A stretch of 64,000 nt of DNA from Phytoactinopolyspora halophila (lineage in GTDB: Bacteria; Actinomycetota; Actinomycetes; Jiangellales; Jiangellaceae), in NCBI RefSeq assembly GCF_003287285.1, contig NZ_QMIG01000010.1, positions 62,001 through 126,000 of the forward strand, written 5' to 3'. Numbering within the stretch: the stretch's first letter is position 1; every line of letters starts with the position of its first letter. Both the position numbers and the translations under genes were made by a program. Below, in pieces: positions 44,745 to 55,081 of the stretch. The notes under the pieces were generated by a model. The model was not told the origin of the DNA. It searched no databases and saw only the letters and a program-made list of their open reading frames with translations.

Positions 44745-44948
44745 TCAGAGCGGGCGGACCTGATCCGCCTGCGGGCCCTTCGGTCCCTGTGTGATCTCGA
44801 ACTCGACCCGCTGATTTTCGTCCAGCGTGCGGTAACCATCCTGCTGGATGGCTGTGTAGTGCACGAAGACATCGGCATCGCCGTTGTCTTGCGCGATGAA
44901 GCCGAAACCCTTCTCGGCGTTGAACCACTTGACGGTTCCCTGTGCCAT
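44745..44948 (-). CDS. Cold-shock protein, CspA family
   Basis: 67 aa, standard length. [20 protein letters not shown] contains RNP1 (KGFGFI) and [10 protein letters not shown] contains RNP2 (VFVH). It binds single-stranded RNA and DNA as an RNA chaperone. AGGAGG lies 9 bases before the ATG. Its leader is long (about 187 bases) and structured. Confidence 0.97.
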   Translation of the reverse strand: MAQGTVKWFNAEKGFGFIAQDNGDADVFVHYTAIQQDGYRTLDENQRVEFEITQGPKGPQADQVRPL

Positions 44949-44960
44949 GTTCTTTGTCCT

Positions 44961-45032
44961 CCTAGGGGACGGTATGTGGGGCCGCACCTTACGGCCCCGG
45001 CTGCTGCTGCCGTCTCCCGCTACCGTGCTAGG
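44961..45032 (-). ncRNA. Structured 5' leader of the cold-shock mRNA
   Basis: In mRNA sense, CCUAGCACGGUA at the upstream end (45032-45021) pairs with UACCGUCCCCUAGG (44974-44961): 6 bp plus 5 bp with an internal loop. The 3' part runs into the Shine-Dalgarno AGGAGG. A hairpin GGGGCCG/CGGCCCC (44978-44998) lies between. Another segment GGGAGACGG competes for the same CCGUCCC, so two folds are possible, as expected for a temperature-responsive leader. Confidence 0.5.
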
Positions 45033-45141
45033 CACAGAGAAGCGAAAAACGCCCGCGCTAACATTCCACGGGCTGTCAAGGACGTGCGAGGAACTGTTAC
45101 TGCAACCGCGCAAACAGTACCACCTTGTGCCCGCGCCCCGC

Positions 45142-45169
45142 AGCATACGATGTTCATTCTATTTGTCAA
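45142..45169 (-). promoter_or_regulatory. Promoter of the cold-shock gene
   Basis: On the minus strand TTGACA (45164-45169), 16 bases, then TATGCT (45142-45147). This is close to the housekeeping consensus and gives a start near 45135, about 187 bases ahead of the start codon. Confidence 0.6.
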
Positions 45170-45229
45170 AGGTCCGTTCCCACACGATGAACACGTCGTA
45201 CCGCAATGCGTGGAATGAAGATCAGAACG

Positions 45230-45910
45230 TTAGGGAAGTTTCCAGTCCACCGGATCCATACCCCGAGCGCGCAAAATCTCGTTAGCGCGGCTGAACGGCC
45301 GAGATCCGAAGAATCCGTTCTGTGCCGACATCGGACTCGGGTGGGGTGATTCGATGCATGGCGTCTCACCGAGCAGGGGGCGCAGGTTGCGCGCGTCGCG
45401 GCCCCACAAAATCGCCACGAACGGTTTATCCCGGGCGACCAAAGCACGAATTGCCTGTTCGGTGACCGTTTCCCACCCCTTACCGCGGTGCGATGCTGGC
45501 TGCCGAGGTGCCACGGTCAGCGCCCGGTTGAGCAGGAGCACGCCGTGCTCGCTCCAGCGCGTGAGATCCCCGTTGCTGGGCTCGGGAAAGCCGAGATCGT
45601 TGGCGTACTCCTGGAAAATGTTGACCAGGCTCGGCGGTAGCGGCGAGACGTCGGGCGCGACGGAGAAGCTGAGGCCCACCGCGTGACCCGGTGTGGGGTA
45701 GGGATCCTGGCCCACGATGAGCACCCGCACGTCATCGAACGGCTGGTGAAAGGCCCGCAAGACGTTCTCGCCGGCGGGGAGGTACGAGCGACCGGCTGCG
45801 ATCTCGGCACGCAGGAACTCACCCATCGCCGCGATCTGCCCTTCGACCGGTTCCAAGGCTCGGGCCCAGCCGGGGTCGACGAGCTCGTGTAGAGGGCGTG
45901 CGTCTGCCAT
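45230..45910 (-). CDS. ung: Uracil-DNA glycosylase, family 1
   Basis: 226 aa. The catalytic water-activating motif [17 protein letters not shown] is near residue 67, [10 protein letters not shown] near 124, and the minor-groove loop [18 protein letters not shown] near 190. It removes uracil from DNA as the first step of base excision repair. The length is normal. It is followed on the same strand only by the cold-shock gene, 281 bases away. Confidence 0.97.
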   Translation of the reverse strand: MADARPLHELVDPGWARALEPVEGQIAAMGEFLRAEIAAGRSYLPAGENVLRAFHQPFDDVRVLIVGQDPYPTPGHAVGLSFSVAPDVSPLPPSLVNIFQEYANDLGFPEPSNGDLTRWSEHGVLLLNRALTVAPRQPASHRGKGWETVTEQAIRALVARDKPFVAILWGRDARNLRPLLGETPCIESPHPSPMSAQNGFFGSRPFSRANEILRARGMDPVDWKLP

Positions 45911-45974
45911 GGCGCCTCAGCCTAGAACACGCGCGGTGCGATCCGGGGACGGCACGGCGAAATCGCGGGTGTGA

Positions 45975-47402
45975 TCACGGGGCATGCCGCGAGGTCGAGC
46001 TCTCGTCCGGCGATTCTCCGCTCGGAGACCTTTCGCGCCGGACGTCGCCAAGCGCTGCGTTTAGCTGGGGTGGGGCGATGACGAGGGCGGCAACGGCGAT
46101 GATGAGCGGTATCGGAGCAGTCCAGAGGAGTACGGCGGAGTAGGAACCGGCCACCTGGTGGACGAGCGCGAAGAGCAGCGGTCCGAATGCCGTGGAGCCG
46201 ACCGATACCGCGACGACGAGCCCGCGGATGGCACCGAGCTGTGCGGTGCCGAAGTAGCGTGGGAACGTCGTCGCCTCCAGCACGCGCATCCCGCCACCGG
46301 CGCCCCCGAGCAGCGCTCCGAAGAGCATGGCGGAAATTCCGGGACTGATGCGGGTGCCCCATACCAGGCCGACGGCGAGCATGACCATCATCACGGTGAT
46401 CAGCCAGCGCGGGCGTACCCGGTCGGCCAGCGCCCCGGTGGCCAGGGTGACCAGGAGCATCGCGATCGTCTGCCACACGAAGTTGCCGGCCGCCTCGGTG
46501 GGAGTGAGACCACGCTCGCCGAGAAGGCTGATCTGGTGGAAGTTGACTCCGGTCGACAGGAGCCCGCATGCGGCGACTCCGGCCGCGATGACCCAGAAGT
46601 AGGGGGTGCGTGCGGCTTCAGCCCGGCCGGCACCCCACTCGGCCGATTGGCGCGTGCCGTCGTCGCGGGCTGTATCGCCGTCGGGAAGCTGGCCCAGGTC
46701 AGCAGGGCGATCCCGCATCCCGAGCAGCGCGATCGGGACGACGATGGCCCAGATGAGAACCCCTTCCACCAGCCACGCGGTGCGCCAGCCCTGGCTGGCG
46801 ACGAACCCTTCGAGGGCCACGGGGGTCAACGAGATTCCCAGCGCTCCGATCGCGGAGACGATCCCGGTGGCGAATCCGCGCCGCCGGGTGAACCACAGCG
46901 CGGCAGCACTGGTGGCGGTCAGGCCGAGCGCCCCTTGGCCGGCGAGCCGGATGCCGGCGAAGCCCACGGTGAGGCCCACGATCTCGCTGACGGCGGCGAG
47001 CCCGATGAGCACGGTGCCGAAAACGGCGCCGATGGCTGCCATGGTGCGGCGGATACCGAAGCGGTCGAGGGCGCGACCGACCCACGGTATGGCGGCCGCA
47101 CCGGTGAGAGTGCCGATCAGGTACGCGGTGGAGATCGCCGAGCGGGAAATCCCGAGCTCGGCGATCATCGGGTCGATGAAGATTGAGACCGCGGCGGTCT
47201 GGCCGGGTGCCGTGGCCGCGAGGGCGATCGTCGCGTAGACGACGATGTGCCAGCCGTAGAAGCGATCGGGAGCGCGATATGAGGAGGGGCGATATGAGGA
47301 CGGGCGGGGCAGGGCGAGTGCAGGCAAGCTTGGCTGCTCCGGGACTGGCTGGTCTGGTGAACCCGCACACCGCGGTGTGTGCTCGGTCTGTGCGGAGACC
47401 AT
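45975..47402 (-). CDS. MFS transporter, oxalate/monocarboxylate-like
   Basis: 475 aa, 12 spans. YGWHIVVYATIALAATAPGQ near residue 49, then GISRSAISTAYLIGTLTGA and GRALDRFGIRRTM, which is the loop 2-3 signature, match the OFA/monocarboxylate branch of the MFS. The N-terminus has a Pro/Ser-rich run with the repeated SYRPSSYR. It starts 18 bases before the end of mtnP, so the two are probably co-transcribed. Its substrate may be an organic acid. Confidence 0.85.
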   Translation of the reverse strand: MVSAQTEHTPRCAGSPDQPVPEQPSLPALALPRPSSYRPSSYRAPDRFYGWHIVVYATIALAATAPGQTAAVSIFIDPMIAELGISRSAISTAYLIGTLTGAAAIPWVGRALDRFGIRRTMAAIGAVFGTVLIGLAAVSEIVGLTVGFAGIRLAGQGALGLTATSAAALWFTRRRGFATGIVSAIGALGISLTPVALEGFVASQGWRTAWLVEGVLIWAIVVPIALLGMRDRPADLGQLPDGDTARDDGTRQSAEWGAGRAEAARTPYFWVIAAGVAACGLLSTGVNFHQISLLGERGLTPTEAAGNFVWQTIAMLLVTLATGALADRVRPRWLITVMMVMLAVGLVWGTRISPGISAMLFGALLGGAGGGMRVLEATTFPRYFGTAQLGAIRGLVVAVSVGSTAFGPLLFALVHQVAGSYSAVLLWTAPIPLIIAVAALVIAPPQLNAALGDVRRERSPSGESPDESSTSRHAP

Positions 47403-47419
47403 GTTACGTCATCGTTATG

Positions 47420-48268
47420 TCAAGCGAGACGGGAGATGGCGGATATCGCCCCTCGCAGCACCTCTCGTACGCGATGAACGTTCTTCTCGAAGACCTCGAA
47501 GACGGTTTCCTGGGTGACGGGCTCCACACCGGGAACGCCTTCCAGCCCCGCGTCGTAGTCGGTGACGAGAGCGACGCCGGCGAACCGAATACCCGCCTCC
47601 ATGGCCAGGGCGGCTTCGGGGTATTGGGTCATGTTCACCACGTCCCAGCCGTTGGCGCGGTGCCACGCCGACTCCGCTCGGGTGGAGAACCGGGGACCGT
47701 TGGTGACGACGACGGTGCCGCTGTCGTGTACCGAAACGCCTGCGGTGGCGGCGGCCTCGACGAGGACGCGGCGCAGCCCGGGATCGTAGGGCTCGGCGAA
47801 CGGGATGTGCCGTGGCCCGTCGTCGAAGTGATCGTAGAACGTGTCGGCTCGCCCGGTGGTGCGGTCGACGAGCTGGTCGACCACGACGAACTCGCCAGGG
47901 CGGATGTCAGGTCGAAGGGAACCCGCCGCAAACGGAGCGAGAAGTGCCCGTACTCCCAGCTGGCGCATGGCGTCGATGTTGGCCCGGTAGTTCACCCGAT
48001 GCGGCGGTAGCGTGTGGCCGGTGCCGTGCCGTGGCAGAAAGGCGACACGCACGCCGTCGACGGTGCCGATGGTGGCCGGAGCCGAGGGCGTGCCCCATGG
48101 CGTATCCAGCTCCACCGATCCGGCATCGTCGAGGAACGTGTAGAAGCCCGAGCCACCGAAAACACCGATCGCAGCATGGGCCGTGGCGGGGATGTCGTCA
48201 CGGGCCTCGTGCTGGATCTCGTCCTGGCCGGTGTGCGCCGTCCGCGGCTCTCGTGGCTGATCGGTCAC
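47420..48268 (-). CDS. mtnP: S-methyl-5'-thioadenosine phosphorylase
   Basis: 282 aa. GVFGGSGFYTFLDD is the phosphate loop, LPRHGTGHTLPPHRVNYRAN near residue 84, GPRFSTRAES near 198 and NMTQYPEA near 218 complete the active site. It cleaves methylthioadenosine to adenine and methylthioribose-1-phosphate. GAGGAGG lies 7 bases before GTG 48268, so that start is chosen over the ATG at 48295. An MFS gene follows on the same strand. Confidence 0.95.
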   Translation of the reverse strand: MTDQPREPRTAHTGQDEIQHEARDDIPATAHAAIGVFGGSGFYTFLDDAGSVELDTPWGTPSAPATIGTVDGVRVAFLPRHGTGHTLPPHRVNYRANIDAMRQLGVRALLAPFAAGSLRPDIRPGEFVVVDQLVDRTTGRADTFYDHFDDGPRHIPFAEPYDPGLRRVLVEAAATAGVSVHDSGTVVVTNGPRFSTRAESAWHRANGWDVVNMTQYPEAALAMEAGIRFAGVALVTDYDAGLEGVPGVEPVTQETVFEVFEKNVHRVREVLRGAISAISRLA

Positions 48269-48349
48269 GCTGATCCTCCTCGCGTCGGTTGTCATCGCGG
48301 ATCCCGGCGTGTTCGCCGGGCGGGTGCCGGTCGGTTCGCGCCTTCCGGG

Positions 48350-49000
48350 TCAGGGAGATGCGCGCAGCTGGGCGCGCATGTCCCTGATGGCCTGAACCGT
48401 GCCGCGGACGGTGCCCGTCACTTTACTGTTGCCGATGCGCGGGCGGTACGGAACCGTTCGTTCGACGATTCGCCAGCCGGCATGGCCCGCGCGCAGAACC
48501 ATCTCCAAGGGCCAGCCCGACCGCCGGTCGGCGATGTCCAGGGCGATGAGCGCCTCCCGCCGGGCGGCGCGCATCGGGCCGATATCGCTGACCCGCGCTC
48601 CGCAGTTCCGCTGGACCTGGTGTGCCAGGTACCGGTTGGCAATCCGGACGTGGGGCGGAAGGGCGCCACTCGCGGGCTGCCGCGCGCCGAGTGCGAGATC
48701 CGCGGCTCCCGTGGTGATCGGCTCGACGACCACGGGGAGGTCGCGGGGGTCGAGCGAGGCATCGCAGTCGAGGAAGCAGACGACCGGGGCCGTCGCGGCG
48801 GTGAGGCCGGCGAAGCACGCCGCGCCGAATCCGCGACGCCCCTCGTGGATCACGCGTGCACCGCAGGCGGCGGCGACGTCCGCCGAGCCGTCACTGGAGC
48901 CGTTGTCGACGAGGATCGGGTGGTAGCCGGGCGGTATCCGGCCGAGCACCCACGGTATGGCGTCCCGCTCGTCGAGCACCGGAAGGATCACGTCGATCAC
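48350..49000 (-). CDS. Glycosyltransferase family 2 protein
   Basis: 216 aa. VIDVILPVLDERDAIPWVLG is the GT-A start, followed by ILVDNGSSDGSADVAAACGA and the DxD-like motif VCFLDCDASLDP. The C-terminus has GYR-like GIRRAVPYR equivalents (VERTVPYRPRIGNSKVTGT) as in dolichyl-phosphate or polyprenol sugar synthases. No membrane spans. GTG at 49000 follows the end of the DUF2064 gene by 4 bases, so they are coupled. Confidence 0.9.
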   Translation of the reverse strand: MIDVILPVLDERDAIPWVLGRIPPGYHPILVDNGSSDGSADVAAACGARVIHEGRRGFGAACFAGLTAATAPVVCFLDCDASLDPRDLPVVVEPITTGAADLALGARQPASGALPPHVRIANRYLAHQVQRNCGARVSDIGPMRAARREALIALDIADRRSGWPLEMVLRAGHAGWRIVERTVPYRPRIGNSKVTGTVRGTVQAIRDMRAQLRASP

Positions 49001-49004
49001 GCGT

Positions 49005-49739
49005 TCACCCCGGGTGTGCTCGATACGAACTCGCGGCGCCCGCCGTTTCGGGTCGCATGCCGATCCCGCTCCGGCCGGCGTGCTGGCGGGCAGCCAGGTG
49101 AGCATCGCCGATCGAGTCGACCGCCGTGGCCGTGTGCGAGCCGGGAATGAGCGCCGCGATGGCGCGGGCGTCGTCGGCATCGTCGAGATCGCGCAGCGTG
49201 CGCATGGTGCGCACGGTCATCCCCAGCGAGCGCAGCCGTGCGGCCTGTGCCCGAGCGGTGTACTGGCTGCTCATCGGTACGCCATGAAACATCTGGGACA
49301 GGACACCGGGATCCCGCTCGCTTGCCGCGATGGCCCACCAGCCGCCGTCTTCGGCCGGTCCCAGGGCCGCGTCGGCGGGTCCGGGCAGAACCGTGGCGAG
49401 CGAATCGTGGATCAGCTCGGCGGTGATCTGGGGGGTGTCCATTCCGATCTGGATGCCTGGGCCACCGGCGTGGGCCCAGGCGGCGGCAAGGCGCTCGTTG
49501 AGCGAGCCACTGACCTGGTGAACGATCTCGAATCCGGACGGCAACCATGGTCCCGGCTGCCCATCCAGGGCGAGGATGCGCCGGTCGACGTCGCATCGGG
49601 CGATGGTCTCCAACGTGTCGGCCAGCGCAGCCGTGGCGATCTCCGTGGCTTCGACGGCCGAGTAGCGGGGGCAGAGCCTGGTCTTGGCGTACCCGGGCAC
49701 GGGTGCCTTGGCGAGGACAAGAACGTGCGACATGGCCAT
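49005..49739 (-). CDS. TIGR04282/DUF2064 glycosyltransferase-like protein
   Basis: 244 aa. HVLVLAKAPVPGYAKTRLCP is the nucleotidyl/glycosyl-transferase start, IQIGMDTPQITAELI near residue 97 and LGPAEDGGWWAIA near 127 are the DUF2064 hallmarks. Family members transfer sugars in arsenosugar or related pathways and often stand beside a GT2 gene, as here. ATG 49739 and ATG 49733 are both possible. Confidence 0.9.
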   Translation of the reverse strand: MAMSHVLVLAKAPVPGYAKTRLCPRYSAVEATEIATAALADTLETIARCDVDRRILALDGQPGPWLPSGFEIVHQVSGSLNERLAAAWAHAGGPGIQIGMDTPQITAELIHDSLATVLPGPADAALGPAEDGGWWAIAASERDPGVLSQMFHGVPMSSQYTARAQAARLRSLGMTVRTMRTLRDLDDADDARAIAALIPGSHTATAVDSIGDAHLAARQHAGRSGIGMRPETAGAASSYRAHPG

Positions 49740-49852
49740 GACGCTAGGTGTGCACCGCGCCGTCGTTCCTTACGATGCGCGAAAGTCTTCGCCCAGAACG
49801 CGACACGGCGTGCCGAGATCAGTCATGGTGTTCCCATGATGGGGAGCAAGGC

Positions 49853-50619
<767 letters not shown>

Positions 50620-50623
<4 letters not shown>

Positions 50624-51903
50624 TCAAACGCCCGCTGACGACGTTGGCCATCCTGGCCTCGGCACTGGTCGTCGCCGGAACCATCGCCGTGGCTTCTGGC
50701 GTGCCCGTCGACGAGATCCTCGTGCTGCTCGGCGTGACCCTGCTCGCGTCCCTGATCGCCTCCGTCTTCGGCGGTATGGCGTTGCGCATCTTCCGTGGTC
50801 GCCCGGTGCGGGTCCAGATGCTGGTGGTCGCGCTCTCGGCAGTGCTGGTGGCCGTCACCGGCGTTGTCGCCGCCGCGTTGGCGATGTTCATCTCGCGGCA
50901 CGACCTCATGGCGCTGGTGATCGTCCTGGTCGTCTCCACTGGCGTCGCCGTGGGGTCGGCCCTCCAGCTCGGCGACGACATCGACACCGGAACGCGTGAG
51001 GTCGGTGATCTCGCCCGCACGATGGTTGGCGACGGCGGAGCCGTCGCCATGGAACGTCCGGCCACGATGACCGGTCCCGGGGAGCTGGTCAAGCTGGCCA
51101 CGGAGCTTGCCGCCGTCTCGGACAGGCTAGAGGAGTCTCAGCAGCGTGAGCGTGCGCTGGAGGCGTCTCGGCGCGAGCTGATCGCGTGGGTCTCGCACGA
51201 CTTGCGGGCACCGCTTGCCACGATCCGGGCGATGGCGGAGGCTCTCGACGATGACGTCGTCGACGATCACGAGACGATCGTCACATATCAGCGACAGATC
51301 CGCTCCGACGCGGAGCGGCTGACGGAACTGGTCGAGGACCTGTTCGAACTGTCCCGTATCAACAGCGGCGCGGTCCATCTCGGCGCGGAGAAGGCGGGGC
51401 TGGCTGACGTTGTGGCTGACGCGGTGGCGGGCACCACGTCGTCGGCGGAGATCGCTGGGGTTGAGCTTGTCGAGCGGATCGGCGAGCTGCCTCCGATCGA
51501 GGTCTCGGCTCGGGAGTTCTCCCGAGCTCTGGAGAATGTCCTGGACAACGCCCTGCGGCATACCCCGGGCGGCGGGTCGGTCGTCGTCGAGGCGGGCACC
51601 GTGGGCGGGGCCGCCGTGGTCTGCGTTTCCGACGAATGCGGTGGTATCCCGGAAGACGATCTCCCGCGCGTCTTCGATGTCGCGTTTCGCGGCGACGACG
51701 CACGCCGGCGCGACGCCCGCGGCGGTGGACTCGGGCTAGCGATCACGCGGGGTCTCGTCGAAGCGCATGCCGGGTCGGTGTCGGTGGCCAACCAGGCTCG
51801 CGGTTGCCGTTTCACCATCCGGGTGCCGGATGACGCGACGCAGGCCAGGGAGGCGACGGAGACCGAGCGTGCCGGTGTGCCAGATGGCGATCCGGCGTGG
51901 TGA
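50620..51903 (+). CDS. Sensor histidine kinase
   Basis: 427 aa. Four spans lie in the first 115 residues, with almost no extracellular loop, so it probably senses within the membrane. The H-box is LIAWVSHDLRAPLATIRAMA near residue 187. N box is NVLDNALRHTPGGGSV, and the G boxes VSDECGGIPEDDL and GGGLGLAITRGLV follow. It pairs with the response regulator upstream and sits ahead of the GT-C protein and epimerase genes it may control. Confidence 0.93.
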
Positions 51904-51916
51904 GGCCCGGGACCAC

Positions 51917-53287
51917 ATGCGCCGCGCGGGTGCTGTCGCGCGCCGGGTCAGGTCCCGAGCGCGCTGGTGGCCCCGGCTGGACCGGCGAACGGTGCTCGTC
52001 CTCGCTGGATGGGCCATCCTCCTCGTCGCCGTCCGGCTGCTGGGACTGTATGTAGCCGCCACTCGTGAGGGGGACCTGAAACTCGGCGCCATCCCGCTGT
52101 ATGGCACCTGGGACTGGGCGCTGACCTGGGGGTTGCTCGCACCGGTGGTGGCCGGTGCCGGGTTGGTGGCCTGGTTGCCCTGGCTGTGCCGCAGCTGGTC
52201 CTGGCGGAGCGTGCTGGCCGCGACCGCCGGTGCGGGCGTGGTGTTCAGCCTCGCACTGGCGCTCGCCGAGACGCACGGCAGCGTGTGGTTGGATATCCAC
52301 AACAACTACGCGCGCTACATCACGTTCGTCGACGACGCTGGCGTCGGGCCGTTTCTCGACGGCTACACGCAACGCCAGCTCGTCACCGACCAGCCGGTGC
52401 ATCTGCGATCGCACCCGCCGGGCGTGTTGCTGTTCTTCTGGGCTGCCGCCCGCGTCGGGCTGGACGGTCCGTGGTTCGAGAACGCCACGGCGATGGTGGC
52501 CGTGGCGGTGGCGATCGTCGCGGCGCTGGCGATCCTGCGCGACGTCGCCGGTGAACGTCGCGCCCGGGATGCGGCGCCGTTTCTGGTGGCCGCTCCCGCG
52601 GCGGTGTGGCACACGAACGCTGACGTCCTTTTCGGCGGGGTGGCCCTGGCCGGTGTCGCATGTCTGATCCTGGCGACCAGCCGGACCAGCGGAACCGGGC
52701 GATCGGCGATGCTGTACACGCTGGGCGGTGGGTTGCTGGCGGGCATCGCCCTGCTGCTGTCGTTCGGTGTCGTGTTGCTGGCGATCCCCGTCGTGGTGAT
52801 CGCCGTGTGGCGGCACCGGCAGGGGTTCCGCGCCGCATGGTGCGTCGTGGCGGGTGGCGTCGTCGCGATCACGGTGGTGTTGCTTCCCGCGGTGTGGGGC
52901 TACTGGTGGCTCGACGGGTTCGAGGCGACACGCGAGCGATACCACGGCGGCGTGGCCAGCGTGCGGGGGTACTGGTACTTCGTGCTGGCCAACGTGGCGG
53001 TGTTCGCGTTGGCACTCGGGCCGGCGATCGCCGTGGCGCTGGCCCGCCTGCGTGACCTGCGGGTATGGCTCGTTGCCGGATCCGGGCTCGCCGTCGTGGC
53101 GGTGGCCGATCTGTCCGGTATGTCGTCCGGCGAGACCGAGCGGATCTGGCAGCCGTTCATGCCGCTGGTGCTGCTCGCCGGTTGCGCTCTGGGGCGAGAA
53201 CGCCCCCTCGCGGACGTGCGTGGCTGGGTGGCAGTGCAGGTGGTGGTCACCGTGGCGCTTGTCGCGGCGTTGCGGGTGCCGTGGTGA
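51917..53287 (+). CDS. Polytopic membrane protein, GT-C glycosyltransferase-like
   Basis: 456 aa with about ten or eleven spans. After a basic N-terminus the first span is VLVLAGWAILLVAVRLLGLY. An extracytoplasmic loop reads TDQPVHLRSHPPGVLLFFWA near residue 152, which recalls the mannosyltransferase/ArnT-like GT-C group. It is 13 bases after the kinase gene and 28 before the epimerase. A polyprenyl-linked sugar donor is likely but not shown. Confidence 0.7.
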   Translation: MRRAGAVARRVRSRARWWPRLDRRTVLVLAGWAILLVAVRLLGLYVAATREGDLKLGAIPLYGTWDWALTWGLLAPVVAGAGLVAWLPWLCRSWSWRSVLAATAGAGVVFSLALALAETHGSVWLDIHNNYARYITFVDDAGVGPFLDGYTQRQLVTDQPVHLRSHPPGVLLFFWAAARVGLDGPWFENATAMVAVAVAIVAALAILRDVAGERRARDAAPFLVAAPAAVWHTNADVLFGGVALAGVACLILATSRTSGTGRSAMLYTLGGGLLAGIALLLSFGVVLLAIPVVVIAVWRHRQGFRAAWCVVAGGVVAITVVLLPAVWGYWWLDGFEATRERYHGGVASVRGYWYFVLANVAVFALALGPAIAVALARLRDLRVWLVAGSGLAVVAVADLSGMSSGETERIWQPFMPLVLLAGCALGRERPLADVRGWVAVQVVVTVALVAALRVPW

Positions 53288-53315
53288 GAGCCGACGACGA
53301 GAAGGGATGGGTGCA

Positions 53316-54353
53316 ATGCGCGTGCTGGTGACGGGTGGTGCCGGATTCATCGGCAGCCATGTGGTGGAGCAGCTGGTCGAGCAGGGAGCCGAGGTCGTCG
53401 TGCTCGACTCGCTCGCGGCACACGACGCCCCTCCGGAGTACCTGCCGCCCTCGGTGGACATGCGCGTCGCCGACCTGCGTGACGAGGAGGCCGTCCGGCG
53501 GGCGGTGGGAGACGTCGACGCCGTGAGCCACCAGGCGGCACGGGTCGGCCTGGGTGTCGATCTCGACGACGTCACGGCCTATGTGGCCGACAACGATGCC
53601 GGCACCGCTGTCCTGCTGCGAGCGCTGTGGCGCCGTTCGTTCCGGGGCCGGCTCGTCGTGGCGTCGTCGATGGTGGTGTACGGCGAAGGGCGGTACCGAT
53701 GCTCGCGCCACGGTGACGTGCTCGCTGGGCCCCGACTGGCCGAAGACCTGGAACTGGGGCGATTCGAGCCGCCGTGCAGCCGCTGTGGTGCCCCGCTGTC
53801 CTGGGCGCCGGTCGGCGAGGAAGCGCCAGTCGATCCCCGTAATGTCTACGCCGCGACGAAGGTTCACACGGAGCAGCTCGCCGCCGTCTACGGTCGCGAG
53901 AGCGGTTCCCCGGTGTGCGCGTTGCGGTACCATAACGTGTACGGGCCGCGAATGCCCCGGGACACGCCATACGCGGGGGTTGCCAGCATCTTTCGCAGCG
54001 CTGTCGAGTCCGGCAGGGCTCCGCGCGTTTTCGAAGACGGCGGGCAGATGCGAGACTTCGTCCACGTCCACGACGTGGCCCGGGCGAACGTGCTCGCGCT
54101 GAACTCATCGTGGCAGGGCGCGTGCAATGTCGCCAGTGGACAGCCGCGCAGTGTCCACGACATGGCGCGTGCCCTGAGTGGATGCGGCGAGGGTGCTGAT
54201 CGGCCGGCGCCCGTCGTCACCGGGGAGTTCCGGCTGGGCGATGTCCGGCATGTGGTCGCGTCGCCGGCGCGGGCCGCCGAAGCGCTCGGTTTCGAGGCCA
54301 CGATAGGTTTCGAGGAGGGAATGGCTGCATTCCGGAACGTACCGTTGCGCTAG
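53316..54353 (+). CDS. NAD-dependent nucleotide-sugar epimerase with Cys-rich insert
   Basis: 345 aa. MRVLVTGGAGFIGSHVVEQL binds NAD; the catalytic Ser is in VVASSMVVYG, and the Tyr-Lys pair is NVYAATKVHTE near residue 178. Between them an insertion carries C129-x2-H132 and C154-x2-C157, a possible zinc site. The pattern is like nucleotide-sugar 4-epimerases such as dTDP-rhamnose epimerase. Start ATG 53316 has AAGGG 9 bases ahead. It belongs to the glycosylation cluster. Confidence 0.9.
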   Translation: MRVLVTGGAGFIGSHVVEQLVEQGAEVVVLDSLAAHDAPPEYLPPSVDMRVADLRDEEAVRRAVGDVDAVSHQAARVGLGVDLDDVTAYVADNDAGTAVLLRALWRRSFRGRLVVASSMVVYGEGRYRCSRHGDVLAGPRLAEDLELGRFEPPCSRCGAPLSWAPVGEEAPVDPRNVYAATKVHTEQLAAVYGRESGSPVCALRYHNVYGPRMPRDTPYAGVASIFRSAVESGRAPRVFEDGGQMRDFVHVHDVARANVLALNSSWQGACNVASGQPRSVHDMARALSGCGEGADRPAPVVTGEFRLGDVRHVVASPARAAEALGFEATIGFEEGMAAFRNVPLR

Positions 54354-54431
54354 TCTTCATCTTGTTCCTCTAGCATTTTTCTTGGTTCAACTGACCTGAC
54401 CATCGAGACCGTCCCTGTGAGGGAGATCCTC

Positions 54432-55052
54432 GTGCGCCTACGCATGCGCCTCTCATCAGGTGATTCCATCTTCTATGACCTCTTCACGGCAGCGGCGCTG
54501 AACCTGCGCGACGGTGTGCGGGTGCTCTCGGAGGCGCTGGCCCCCGACGCCGACCGGGCGGCTCTCGTGCCTCGGCTCAAGGACATCGAGCACGCCGGTG
54601 ATGAGCACACGCATGACATTGTGCGCAGGGTGAACTCCGGAGCGAAGACGCCCTTCCACCGTGATGACATCTATCGTTTGGCCGGCGGGATCGATGACGT
54701 CCTCGATGATGTCGAGGCCGCGCTCGATCTCATGGTGTTGTACCGGATCAAGGAAATGCCCACGGGGATCGCGGCCGTCGTCGACGTGCTCGATCGTGCG
54801 GCCGATCTCACGGCGGAGGCGATGCCCCGGCTGCGCACCGCGAATGAGCTGACCAAGTACTGGATCGAGATCAACCGGCTGGAGAACGAGGCGGATCAGA
54901 CCTATCGGCGGTTACTGGCGCACATCTTCTCCGGGGAGTACGACGCGCTCACGGTGCACAAGCTGAAAGACGTGATCGAGATCCTCGAATCGGCGGTCGA
55001 CGGGTTCGAGCGAGTGGCAAACATCGTGGAGCAGATCGCGCTCAAACAGTGA
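54432..55052 (+). CDS. DUF47 (PhoU-like) protein
   Basis: 206 aa, the usual length for this family. DSIFYDLFTAAALNLRDGVR opens the helical bundle, and KDIEHAGDEHTHDIVRRVN near 50 and HRDDIYRLAGGIDDVLDDVE near 76 carry its metal-binding E/D residues. DUF47 proteins usually accompany low-affinity phosphate transporters (Pit), but no pit gene follows. GGGAG lies before GTG 54432; a GTG at 54417 is an alternative start. It faces the polyphosphate genes. Confidence 0.9.
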   Translation: MRLRMRLSSGDSIFYDLFTAAALNLRDGVRVLSEALAPDADRAALVPRLKDIEHAGDEHTHDIVRRVNSGAKTPFHRDDIYRLAGGIDDVLDDVEAALDLMVLYRIKEMPTGIAAVVDVLDRAADLTAEAMPRLRTANELTKYWIEINRLENEADQTYRRLLAHIFSGEYDALTVHKLKDVIEILESAVDGFERVANIVEQIALKQ

Positions 55053-55081
55053 TCCGAGCATGGTGCTCGGGTGAGAAACGT

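Noticed and set aside
51812-53575. 587-codon open frame on the minus strand over the GT-C gene
   Set aside because: Composition is typical antisense shadow (Arg/Gln/His-rich); the plus strand has a clear membrane protein.
54385-54402. PhoP box ahead of the DUF47 gene
   Set aside because: Only one GTTCAAC-like unit is present; a real box needs two or more direct repeats.
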